Assembly: GCA_934693215.1 (NCBI GenBank)
Contig: CAKUVB010000038.1
Location: 1 to 12,043 of the forward strand
Length of the DNA: 12,043 nucleotides
Source of the DNA: an uncultured Candidatus Melainabacteria bacterium
GTDB taxonomy: Bacteria > Cyanobacteriota > Vampirovibrionia > Gastranaerophilales > Gastranaerophilaceae
Reading direction: 5' to 3'
In this document: in pieces, positions 5,962 to 12,043 of the stretch
Numbering within the stretch: position 1 is the stretch's first letter
Layout: every line of letters begins with the position of its first letter
Notes under the pieces: model-generated
What the model was told of the DNA's origin: nothing
Database searches by the model: none
The model's input: only the letters and a program-made list of their open reading frames with translations
Position numbers and translations under genes: made by a program

Positions 5962-6862
5962 TTGCTGAAATCATTGAATCTGGTTTTGCAATATTTTTTC
6001 CCGCAATATCAAAGGCTGTACCATGTGAAGGTGATGTTCTAATTATTGGTAGTCCTATTGTTGTATTAACAGTGCAATCTCCGGCTATGGATTTTATAGG
6101 AATTAAACCTTGATCATGATACATTGCGATATAACAATCGTAAGGTGCTTTTTCCCCTTTTATGTAATTTTGTATTGCCTCTACAAATAAAGTATCTGCT
6201 GGTTGAGGATACGTAATATTTATTCCCATAGTTTTTAGTTTTTCTACTGCCGGTATGATTATATCTAATTCTTCTCTTCCTAAAATCCCGTCTTCTCCAG
6301 CATGAGGATTTAATGCACAAAGTGAAAATTTCTTTTTTGTTTTATAAAATTCTTGTAGTCTTAAAACTTTGTCTATTATCATCTGTTCTGAAATAGTAAT
6401 ATCTTTTAATGGACAATGGCGAGTAAGAAGAAACACATCAAAATATTTTGAGATAAATAGCATTTCAGCTTTAGTTTTGCCATTTGATAAATATTTCTCT
6501 AAAACTTCTGTTTGACCGTTGTATTTATGCCCCGCAAGGTGCATTGATTCCTTACAAGTAGGAGCTGTTACAATTGCCTGAGGTTTAATTTGACATGCTG
6601 TAACTAATGATTTGAACGAAAATTCTCCAGAAGCTTTTGATAACCTTCCGCAACAGATATCTTCCTCAAAAGGAATGTTAATAATTTCATAAGTTTTTTT
6701 TAAATTACCATAATAATCCAATATTTTTTTATTTGTAATTAAAACGACTTTATCAGATGGTAAATCAAGAGAATTAAGAGCTTTGATGGTAATTTCTGCT
6801 CCAATACCGTTATAATCACCTGTTGTTATTGCAATTTTATTTTTATAAGTGTTGTTGTTCAT
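5909..6862 (-). CDS. pdxA: PdxA-family dehydrogenase (4-phosphothreonine-type or D-threonate/D-erythronate 4-phosphate dehydrogenase)
   Basis: The 317-residue protein has the PdxA fold signatures: ITTGDYNGIGAE at the start, NPHAGEDG (184-191), YHDQGLIPIK (248-257) and RTSPSHGTAFDIAGK (275-289). Likely metal ligands are His149, His187 and His249. Classical PdxA oxidises 4-phosphohydroxy-L-threonine in vitamin B6 synthesis; PdxA2 homologues paired with DUF1537 kinases oxidise and decarboxylate 4-phospho-D-threonate or D-erythronate to DHAP. The kinase gene immediately upstream, overlapping by 20 bp, favours the second role. The substrate-site GHTE is GQTE here (Gln117), which is unusual. No good ribosome binding site is seen, consistent with translational coupling. 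The 3' end overlaps ribD. Family is secure, substrate is not. Confidence 0.9.
   Translation of the reverse strand: MNNNTYKNKIAITTGDYNGIGAEITIKALNSLDLPSDKVVLITNKKILDYYGNLKKTYEIINIPFEEDICCGRLSKASGEFSFKSLVTACQIKPQAIVTAPTCKESMHLAGHKYNGQTEVLEKYLSNGKTKAEMLFISKYFDVFLLTRHCPLKDITISEQMIIDKVLRLQEFYKTKKKFSLCALNPHAGEDGILGREELDIIIPAVEKLKTMGINITYPQPADTLFVEAIQNYIKGEKAPYDCYIAMYHDQGLIPIKSIAGDCTVNTTIGLPIIRTSPSHGTAFDIAGKNIAKPDSMISAIKTALQLTQASNQPLNV
5945..5999 (+). terminator. Candidate ribD terminator inside the pdxA coding region
   Basis: TTGCAAAGCC (5945-5954) pairs with GGTTTTGCAA (5982-5991), ten pairs with one G-U. An inner TGATT/AATCA stem (5959-5963 with 5969-5973) makes the intervening loop compact. Six T residues follow at 5994-5999. 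The structure straddles the ribD stop codon and is antisense to the pdxA 3' end. The long interrupted loop makes it weaker than a classical terminator. Confidence 0.45.
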
Positions 6863-8153
6863 GGCGTTTTATATATCTCATAATATCAATTAGAGTGTTA
6901 GAATTGCCTAAGTTACCAGACTTTGTAATAATCAATCGTCCATTCGTATCTATACATAGAGCTATCGCAGGTGCGACTTCATCTAAAAGCTTTAGTTCAA
7001 TAGCATTTATTGCTTTACAGCATTTATATGAGGTTTCACCACCAAGAGTTAATAATAACACTTGTTTCGCAAGAGTAACTTTTTGAGTTAATTCTGCTAA
7101 ATAATCTGTAATTTTACTAGCGAATTTTGTTTTTGTTAATTCTGCATTAAGTGAATCGTCAGAGAAACCATCAAAGTTTTCAACTAAATAAGATGAATGT
7201 ACTAAAACTGTATTATCTTGTTTTAGATTAGCAAGAATGTTCGTTACAATATCATCAGAAACCCCATCAATAATATTTTTTTGAGTTAATGCTATTTCGT
7301 ATACATCTTCTGAATCATCACTGTTTTTGAATTTTTCTATTTGGTTGCAATTAATTTCAGTTGCTGAACCTGAAATTATTAATTTAGGTAATTTAGGAAT
7401 TACATAAGGAATATAATCATTTTCATCAGGTAACCATATTGAAGACAGTACCGTTGCCGTAGCAGCTGTACCTGTAGGTAAAATGTTAAATCCCGATTTG
7501 TTTATAGCTAGGATTATTTGTTCAATATCCACAATAGACGTAGCATCTGCAACAATTAGTTTTTTACCTTCTTTAACTAATTCATTAATCTTCATTAAAA
7601 TTGGACCGGCACCATTCATAACCGTTTTTAAATCAATATGTGCAACTATATCATTATCTTCTCCTAGTTGGTTTTTTAATAGTGTAGGCACATGAGATTC
7701 ATTTATCGGAGAATGAGGGTCTTTAGCCATTTCAGTTCTTCCTATAGGAACACCTTTTAATAAATGATATCCACCGACTGTTATTCTGCCCTCTGATGGG
7801 AAAGCCGGTATTATAACAGATGCGTCCATATCCAAAACCTTAAGCATAGCAAGAGTTTCTACCGCTATATTTCCTCTTACTGTAGAATCAATTTTTTTAT
7901 AAAAATGCTCAATATTTAATGATGTTGATATAGATTTAACTGCATTTTTAACTTTTTCTACAGCTTCTTCTGGTGGTATGTTTCGTGATTCTGTTGATGT
8001 TGCCCAAACACACATATCAGTAGAGGTTTGCCCAATATTGTTATAATCAAGCAATATTTGAGTAATCGCACCTCTTTTTTGAAATTGAAGTGCAGTGTCA
8101 TTTGCACCAGTTAGGTCATCAGCTATAATTCCAATCTGGTTAGCAAATATCAT
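6843..8153 (-). CDS. Four-carbon acid sugar kinase, DUF1537 family
   Basis: The 436-residue protein matches the DUF1537 kinases (OtnK/DtnK type), which phosphorylate D-threonate, D-erythronate or related C4 acids with ATP. The N-terminal substrate-binding domain shows IADDLTGANDTA (10-21), KIDSTVRGN (87-95) and the DPHSPINESHVP element (145-156). The C-terminal nucleotide-binding domain shows SGSATEINCNQ (261-271), LGGETS (370-375), an EVAPAIAL strand (392-399) and TKSGNLG (410-416). Length is typical (about 420-440). The start ATG shares one base with the ssb stop (TAATG at complement 8151-8155); AGGGA (complement of 8163-8167) lies nine bases upstream. pdxA follows with 20 bp overlap. Together they look like a two-step route from a C4 sugar acid towards DHAP; the exact acid cannot be read from sequence. 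Confidence 0.93.
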   Translation of the reverse strand: MIFANQIGIIADDLTGANDTALQFQKRGAITQILLDYNNIGQTSTDMCVWATSTESRNIPPEEAVEKVKNAVKSISTSLNIEHFYKKIDSTVRGNIAVETLAMLKVLDMDASVIIPAFPSEGRITVGGYHLLKGVPIGRTEMAKDPHSPINESHVPTLLKNQLGEDNDIVAHIDLKTVMNGAGPILMKINELVKEGKKLIVADATSIVDIEQIILAINKSGFNILPTGTAATATVLSSIWLPDENDYIPYVIPKLPKLIISGSATEINCNQIEKFKNSDDSEDVYEIALTQKNIIDGVSDDIVTNILANLKQDNTVLVHSSYLVENFDGFSDDSLNAELTKTKFASKITDYLAELTQKVTLAKQVLLLTLGGETSYKCCKAINAIELKLLDEVAPAIALCIDTNGRLIITKSGNLGNSNTLIDIMRYIKRHEQQHL

Positions 8154-8479
8154 TATTCAGCATCCCTTTTTGAACCTAATAATCTAACATTGTTTGCAAC
8201 AATTAAATAACGTTCTCTTTCTTCGCCAGATGCATCTTTCCATTTGTTTGATTGGATACGTCCATCTACAACTACAAGACGACCTTTTTTGATGTATTCA
8301 CCGGCAAATTCAGCTTGTTTATCCCAAACATCAATGTTAAACCAATCTGTAACTTCAGCTTTTGTTTTGCTATCCCATCTATTTACAGCAAGAGAAAAAG
8401 TTGTTCTGATTTTTCCTGATTCAAAATATTTTATTTCAGCATCTTGTCCAGCTCTACCAACAACTACTACACTATTCAT
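8153..8479 (-). CDS. ssb: Single-stranded DNA-binding protein, short cyanobacterial-like form
   Basis: The 108-residue protein is a single OB-fold SSB: MNSVVVVGRAGQDAEIKYFESGK start, FSLAVNRW (28-35), DWFNIDVWDKQAEFAGEYIKKG (45-66) and VVDGRIQSNKW (70-80), with aromatic residues Trp35, Trp46, Trp52 and Trp80 at typical DNA-contact positions. It ends LLGSKRDAE straight after the fold and lacks the flexible linker and acidic DDDIPF tail through which most bacterial SSBs recruit partners. The fold and LLGSKRD ending resemble cyanobacterial SSBs. It may be a second SSB. GGGAG (complement of 8490-8494) lies ten bases upstream. It is the first gene of a tightly packed unit with the DUF1537 kinase and pdxA, an unexpected pairing. 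Confidence 0.93.
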   Translation of the reverse strand: MNSVVVVGRAGQDAEIKYFESGKIRTTFSLAVNRWDSKTKAEVTDWFNIDVWDKQAEFAGEYIKKGRLVVVDGRIQSNKWKDASGEERERYLIVANNVRLLGSKRDAE

Positions 8480-8520
8480 ATATTAATAACTCCCAATATT
8501 CTGTGATGTCTTATTTGAAT

Positions 8521-8549
8521 ATGATATCACATATAAAAAAACTACTCAA
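8521..8549 (-). promoter_or_regulatory. Promoter of the ssb-kinase-pdxA operon
   Basis: On the - strand TTGAGT (complement of 8544-8549), a 17-base spacer and TATCAT (complement of 8521-8526) preceded by TGA (extended -10) form a good promoter. Expected start is near 8514, giving a leader of about 35 nt. No comparable internal promoter was noticed before the kinase or pdxA, so all three are probably read from here. Confidence 0.55.
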
Positions 8550-8636
8550 AGAATGTAAAATTTTGTTAATCATGGGTCTGTAACTAGCAAAAATATTTGA
8601 TTTCATGTGTTAGAGTAGTTGAAGATAAGTATGTGT

Positions 8637-8644
8637 AAAGGTGG
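8637..8644 (+). promoter_or_regulatory. Ribosome binding site that fixes the start of the 149-aa protein
   Basis: AAAGGTGG ends five bases before the ATG at 8650. The in-frame GTG at 8641 lies inside this site and so cannot sensibly be the start. No convincing promoter was seen between this site and 8480. Confidence 0.6.
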
Positions 8645-8649
8645 TAAAT

Positions 8650-9099
8650 ATGTCTGTTACATTTAATACTTCAATTCCAACATTTAAAGCTGGTATTCCA
8701 CAAGAAGAATGTGAACACAAGGCTTGTCTTACATGTGGACAACCTATTAAACCTTCAGCTGATTCTTTTTCCAAAGCAGACTCTCCAAAAAATACAAAGA
8801 CAAAGTTAAAAGATGGTTTTATTAATTTAAGAAAAAAATTCATTGATTTCGGTTATGTAGCTTTAGGAGCAATAAAAGGTGGAATATATGGTGCAGCCGC
8901 AGGCTTTGCTACGGCAGGTGTTATAGCTGTTCGTAATATTGTAAAAAAAGCACCTAAAAATTTGGGTATCGGTGGTAAAATACTTGCTGGTACAGTTGGA
9001 TTAACTGTATTAGCTGGAAATTTAATTAAATCTAAGCTTGATGCAAATGAAGAAAAAGCTAAATTAGACCATCGTTGGGAAACTGGTCATAATGAATAA
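8650..9099 (+). CDS. Unrecognised membrane protein with Cys/His cluster (149 aa)
   Basis: No known family was recognised. The N-terminal part carries Cys21, His23, Cys26 and Cys29 (CxHxxCxxC, in CEHKACLTCG), a plausible single metal site resembling a half zinc ribbon. A basic linker (41-65) follows. Two glycine/alanine-rich hydrophobic segments come next, about 67-94 (with GAIKGGIYG) and about 106-126 (with ILAGTVGL), likely forming a membrane hairpin. The tail (127-149) is charged. The two hydrophobic motifs match those of the 227-aa protein at 2025-2708. The start is set by AAAGGTGG. The next gene begins eight bases before this one ends, so the two are probably translated together. Function unknown. 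Confidence 0.75.
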   Translation: MSVTFNTSIPTFKAGIPQEECEHKACLTCGQPIKPSADSFSKADSPKNTKTKLKDGFINLRKKFIDFGYVALGAIKGGIYGAAAGFATAGVIAVRNIVKKAPKNLGIGGKILAGTVGLTVLAGNLIKSKLDANEEKAKLDHRWETGHNE

Positions 9100-9652
9100 T
9101 AATTCATGTAATGGCATAAATTTTAAGTCTGCATCTCATGTTTATTTTTATACACCAGATGGAAGACGTATAATTTCTGATAAAAATGTGAAAAAGTGTG
9201 AACGATATCTAGTAAGACATCTTAATGGTTCAAAAAATATAAAAACTAGAAACCAAGATTTATGTGATACCTTTAAAAAAGGTGATGCTGATTATAAAAA
9301 TAAATCAATTGTTCGCTCTGTTTATGAATATACAAAAGATAAAACACATGCATTTGTTAATATTGTTACAGGTCATCACGTAGAACCATTAAATAGGTTA
9401 GGACAACAAATTGGTGAAATCAAAAGATTGTCACAAAATAGGGTTGGCTCTAACTATTCTTTTGAATCCCTTGATGCTATTGGACGTTATTATAAAAAAG
9501 CTAATCAAATTATAAAAGAAAATGGAATTTATAAAGATGGAAAACGTCAGGCTTTTGGTGTTGTATTTGAACCTCAATACAAGAAAAATGGCGAGTTAAA
9601 AGATTTTAAATATGTTCGCTCAGCTTGGTTTGACGAAAACAAGGTTAAATAA
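9092..9652 (+). CDS. Unrecognised soluble protein, partner of the upstream membrane protein (186 aa)
   Basis: No family was recognised. The N-terminus reads GINFKSASHVYFYTPDGRRI (9-27), followed by Lys-rich helical sequence, a VNIVTGHHVEPLNRLG stretch (89-104) with paired histidines, a helix (about 126-145), and a C-terminal strand-rich part (AFGVVFEPQYKKNGELKDFKYV, 154-175). No signal peptide or membrane segment is visible. Its ATG lies inside the last codons of the 149-aa protein gene (8-base overlap), and no strong ribosome binding site is seen, which suggests translational coupling and a joint role. Its last eight bases overlap the end of the opposing 616-aa gene. It might be cytoplasmic and bound to the membrane partner; this is only inference. 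Confidence 0.7.
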   Translation: MNNNSCNGINFKSASHVYFYTPDGRRIISDKNVKKCERYLVRHLNGSKNIKTRNQDLCDTFKKGDADYKNKSIVRSVYEYTKDKTHAFVNIVTGHHVEPLNRLGQQIGEIKRLSQNRVGSNYSFESLDAIGRYYKKANQIIKENGIYKDGKRQAFGVVFEPQYKKNGELKDFKYVRSAWFDENKVK

Positions 9653-11495
9653 CATCATTTCTATCGGCTTTATATTCTTCGACTTTTTCCATAATATTCT
9701 CAGACACCATTCTTTTTCCGCTTTCTGTTAATCCTACTAATAAATCATTATAATTAATGATTTTTTTATCAATAAAATATTTTTGTGTTTTACTGTTTAA
9801 TTTAGTATATAAATTTACCAGAGTTAGTACAGGTAAAGATTGTAATTTAGTTAAAACTTTAGCTTCATGAATACTGCCTTGAAGTTTATCTTCTTTAATT
9901 AATTCATTTAATAATTGTATACCTTGACTCATACTCATTTTTTGTCTATTTTTAGTTTTACCATTTTGATCATTTAGATTATCAAAAGTATACTCTATAA
10001 GTTCGTTTTTTGCTTCATCATTATTGCTAGACATTACAATATTAACAGTGTTAGCAAAATCAGGTTTAGTAGTTGTATTTTGTACGGGTTGGTAGTTTTG
10101 TACTGATTGTTTAGGTTTTACCGTATCTTCAGTCGTAGCTTTTTCTGTTATATATTTTTGGAAACTTTCATTAAGTTTTTCATCAGTTTTATCTGTATAA
10201 TATTCAGAACTTTTTAAGTTTCCAATAGCTTTATCTCGTTCTGATGAATCTTTAATTTGATATGCCGTAGATGCCAACATATCCATAGCACCTTCACGAT
10301 TTTGCTCATTAGAATTATCTGTTACATATTTATAAGCTTTTGAAGCTTCTTGTATTTGATGAGCCGAAGCTGCATATAAGTTGACATAATTGTCGTTATA
10401 TTCTTCTTGTGTTATTTCACCACGTTCTACTTTGCTTCGTTCTGCGGTATCAAAATTCATAAATGCAGCTGTTTGTGCAGATTTTGTGCTAAAATGTTCA
10501 GCATTTGTATAGAATTCCACTCCATCTTTTGCTTTTAAATTATCGAATAATACAGATGTTGCATAATTATACAATTTTTTGTTTATATCTGTAAGTTTTA
10601 AATCTTTTTGATTTACTAAAAGTTTTGCATATAATTTTTGTGTATCTTTGTCTTTAGCAGATAATATGCCAATACCTAACATGCCTGTTTGTATGTGTGC
10701 ATCGTAACTGCCCATAGTATTTATTAATGCTTCTTTTGTCGTGTCATCTCCGTTTGTAAATATTTCAGCCATTTCAAGAATTTGTTCTTTTTTAGTTGCA
10801 GCTTCTGCAAATTTACGTAGTTGTTCTTCGTCAGTAATACTATTTTTACCATTTAATTGCTTTTTTTCTATTTCAGTAAACTTGCCAGCTTTCAACCTAT
10901 TTAGGTTTTGCATATATATAGAATTGTCATTATCGGAGTTTGTGCTGTATTTTGAATTAATAGCATCGCTAATAGCCTTATATTGTTCTTCTTTTGTCTT
11001 AAACTGGGATAAGTCAATACCATATTTATTTTTTGCAATTGAATTAATATCAAGTTTCTTTTTATTTTTACGACCTGTTTTAAATATATTATGTAATTTG
11101 TTGCCTATGCCTAATTCTTCAAAACCATGTTTGGCTAAGGCTTCTAATTTTTTTTCTGGTTTCAAGTTGTTAAATTTTTTGAGTCTTTCTTGATTTATTA
11201 CATCATTTTCATCACCATGTTGATATTTAGCAAATTCCATATGATCTATATATGAATCACTTCCTGCATTTGTGTTAAATTGATTAAATAAATTAAGAGT
11301 TTCTGTACCTGCAGCTACAGCTTCTTTTTTACTCATAAATAATGATAGTACAGCTTTTATCCCTTTTTTAGGTTTTGCTTCTTCTTCAGGGTATGTTCTA
11401 ACTGCAGGAGTTCTTACTTCTTCTGGTGTTTTAAATTTTTTAAATTTACTTGTTGGTTGCGTAGTAGCACCCAAGTTTGTACTTGAATTGCCCAT
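9645..11495 (-). CDS. Unrecognised large, mostly helical protein (616 aa)
   Basis: No family was recognised. The first 45 residues are Ser/Thr/Pro/Lys-rich and probably disordered. Residues 45-60 hold one short hydrophobic patch between lysines, too weak for a membrane anchor. Residues 74-88 (NTNAGSDSYIDHMEF) resemble a degenerate EF-hand loop. From about 100 to 450 the sequence is Lys/Asp/Asn-rich and helical, and a segment repeats 33 residues apart (SAHQIQEAS at 377 and TAYQIKDSS at 410), suggesting an alpha-solenoid. A Gln/Thr/Pro-rich linker (451-480) precedes a C-terminal helical domain (481-616). No signal peptide is seen. The start has only a weak AGGTA site (complement of 11501-11505). 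It lies 84 bp downstream of tgt on the same strand. A structural or scaffold role is possible; function unknown. Confidence 0.75.
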   Translation of the reverse strand: MGNSSTNLGATTQPTSKFKKFKTPEEVRTPAVRTYPEEEAKPKKGIKAVLSLFMSKKEAVAAGTETLNLFNQFNTNAGSDSYIDHMEFAKYQHGDENDVINQERLKKFNNLKPEKKLEALAKHGFEELGIGNKLHNIFKTGRKNKKKLDINSIAKNKYGIDLSQFKTKEEQYKAISDAINSKYSTNSDNDNSIYMQNLNRLKAGKFTEIEKKQLNGKNSITDEEQLRKFAEAATKKEQILEMAEIFTNGDDTTKEALINTMGSYDAHIQTGMLGIGILSAKDKDTQKLYAKLLVNQKDLKLTDINKKLYNYATSVLFDNLKAKDGVEFYTNAEHFSTKSAQTAAFMNFDTAERSKVERGEITQEEYNDNYVNLYAASAHQIQEASKAYKYVTDNSNEQNREGAMDMLASTAYQIKDSSERDKAIGNLKSSEYYTDKTDEKLNESFQKYITEKATTEDTVKPKQSVQNYQPVQNTTTKPDFANTVNIVMSSNNDEAKNELIEYTFDNLNDQNGKTKNRQKMSMSQGIQLLNELIKEDKLQGSIHEAKVLTKLQSLPVLTLVNLYTKLNSKTQKYFIDKKIINYNDLLVGLTESGKRMVSENIMEKVEEYKADRNDVI

Positions 11496-11514
11496 ATTAA
11501 TACCTGAATTACGT

Positions 11515-11540
11515 ATTTACTTTGTATATAAAAAGTAAAT
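11515..11540. repeat. 9-bp inverted repeat between tgt and the 616-aa gene
   Basis: ATTTACTTT (11515-11523) and AAAGTAAAT (11532-11540) flank an 8-base loop, ending 19 bases upstream of the 616-aa start codon. It overlaps the likely promoter zone (- strand TTGTTT followed by TATACA). No T-run follows on either strand, so an operator or 5' leader hairpin is more likely than a terminator. AT-rich composition makes chance possible. Confidence 0.35.
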
Positions 11541-11579
11541 ATAAAACAAGTAATTTCACAACAATTAAAAAACGTAACA

Positions 11580-12043
11580 TTACTTAATAAAGTTTTGATA
11601 GTGTTCGTTATAAAAATCTTCGAATCTATCTTCTAGTATAGCTTGACGAACAAGCTGAGAAAAATTAACTAAAAAAGTAATATTATGGATAGATAATAAA
11701 GCTTGAGCCGTACCTTCGCCACACTTGAATAAATGTCTAATATAAGCTTTTGAATGGTTTTTACAAGCATAACAATTACATTTTTCATCTAGTGGTGAGG
11801 CATCTTTTTGGTATTGTGCATTTTTTATTTGTTTTTTGCCTTCCCATGTAAAGAATGAACCATGTCGAGCATTTCTTGTTGGAAGAACACAATCAAACAT
11901 ATCTACACCACGTTTTATGCCATCTAATAAGTCCTCAGGTGTTCCAACCCCCATTAAATATCTAGGCTTGTTGTGAGGAAGTAGAGGAGCTGTAAATTCG
12001 ACAAATTCGTTCATTGTTTCTTTAGGTTCACCAACACTCAAAC
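11580..12043 (-). CDS. tgt: Queuine/preQ1 tRNA-guanine transglycosylase, C-terminal part (5' end outside window)
   Basis: The fragment gives the last 154 or so residues of bacterial Tgt, which exchanges guanine 34 of Asp, Asn, His and Tyr tRNAs for preQ1 in queuosine synthesis. It opens with SVGEPKE and PRYLMGVGTPEDL, then DMFDCVLPTRNAR, whose FDC aspartate is the family's catalytic nucleophile and whose TRNAR stretch contacts the anticodon loop. The zinc site is complete: CxCxxC (CNCYAC) followed by His in SIHNITFL, 26 residues after the last Cys. The frame runs on past the window edge, so the apparent TTG start near 12041 is not real. The C-terminus is of normal length. Identification is very secure. 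Confidence 0.97.
   Translation of the reverse strand, partial: LSVGEPKETMNEFVEFTAPLLPHNKPRYLMGVGTPEDLLDGIKRGVDMFDCVLPTRNARHGSFFTWEGKKQIKNAQYQKDASPLDEKCNCYACKNHSKAYIRHLFKCGEGTAQALLSIHNITFLVNFSQLVRQAILEDRFEDFYNEHYQNFIK

Noticed and set aside
8641..8649. GTG start three codons upstream for the 149-aa protein
   Set aside because: The GTG is part of the AAAGGTGG ribosome binding site that serves the ATG at 8650.
9720..9758. EF-hand or calcium-binding assignment was also considered for other Asp/Asn clusters of the 616-aa protein
   Set aside because: These clusters do not place acidic residues and the final Glu in EF-hand spacing; only residues 76-87 come close, and even there position 3 is Gly.
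10741..11193. Open + strand frame of 150 codons opposite the 616-aa gene
   Set aside because: Hydrophobic low-complexity translation, an antisense by-product of Lys/Glu-rich coding.
11478..11495. MGNSSTN start of the 616-aa protein resembles a eukaryotic N-myristoylation signal
   Set aside because: The pattern is very permissive and arises by chance; there is no secretion signal or other effector trait.
11570..11582. GTAACATTAC palindrome with a following T-run on the - strand as tgt terminator
   Set aside because: The loop would be only two bases with a 4-bp stem, too small to form a terminator.
1..12043. CRISPR array, tRNA gene, transposase, integrase or phage genes
   Set aside because: Looked for on both strands; no regular direct repeats, no cloverleaf motifs and no mobile-element proteins were seen.

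Overview
The window is AT-rich chromosomal DNA densely packed with genes, about half conserved housekeeping genes and half unrecognised proteins. The best guess for the organism is a low-GC relative of Cyanobacteria, in the Melainabacteria/Vampirovibrionia (Gastranaerophilales-like) group. The basis is a short SSB with a cyanobacterial-style ending (LLGSKRD), a type A RNase P RNA, rpmI-rplT without infC directly upstream, and several Lys/Asn-rich proteins that look lineage-specific. This is inference; the window contains no 16S or marker gene that settles it.

Left part (1-1990): the 3' end of gatA (tRNA-Gln/Asn amidotransferase subunit A) is followed on the + strand by rpmI and rplT (ribosomal proteins bL35 and bL20). 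A strong hairpin after rplT also lies just past the 3' end of the convergent RNase P RNA gene (rnpB, - strand).

Middle-left (2025-4885, all - strand): an unrecognised 227-aa membrane protein, then a two-gene unit (unknown 166-aa protein plus a degenerate aldo/keto reductase-like protein), then a UPF0173-type metallo-beta-lactamase-fold hydrolase. The hydrolase is divergent from ribD, and their promoters share one AT-rich -10 region.

Middle (4942-8479): ribD (riboflavin biosynthesis) runs rightward and overlaps the end of pdxA by 53 bp tail to tail. pdxA, a DUF1537 four-carbon acid sugar kinase and ssb form a leftward overlapping operon, transcribed in the order ssb, kinase, pdxA. Kinase plus PdxA-type dehydrogenase is the known pairing for catabolism of D-threonate/D-erythronate-type acids, which suggests this PdxA may act there rather than in vitamin B6 synthesis.

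Right part (8480-12043): two overlapping + strand genes of unknown function (149-aa membrane protein with a Cys/His cluster, and a 186-aa soluble protein) converge on a large unknown 616-aa - strand gene. The 3' end of tgt (queuosine tRNA-guanine transglycosylase) closes the window.

The most notable unexplained signal is that the 227-aa and 149-aa proteins, about 6 kb apart, share two motifs (GAxxGGIxG and [VI]LAGTxGL). They look like members of an undescribed membrane-hairpin family with a variable insert. No CRISPR array, insertion sequence, phage gene, tRNA or defence system was recognised.
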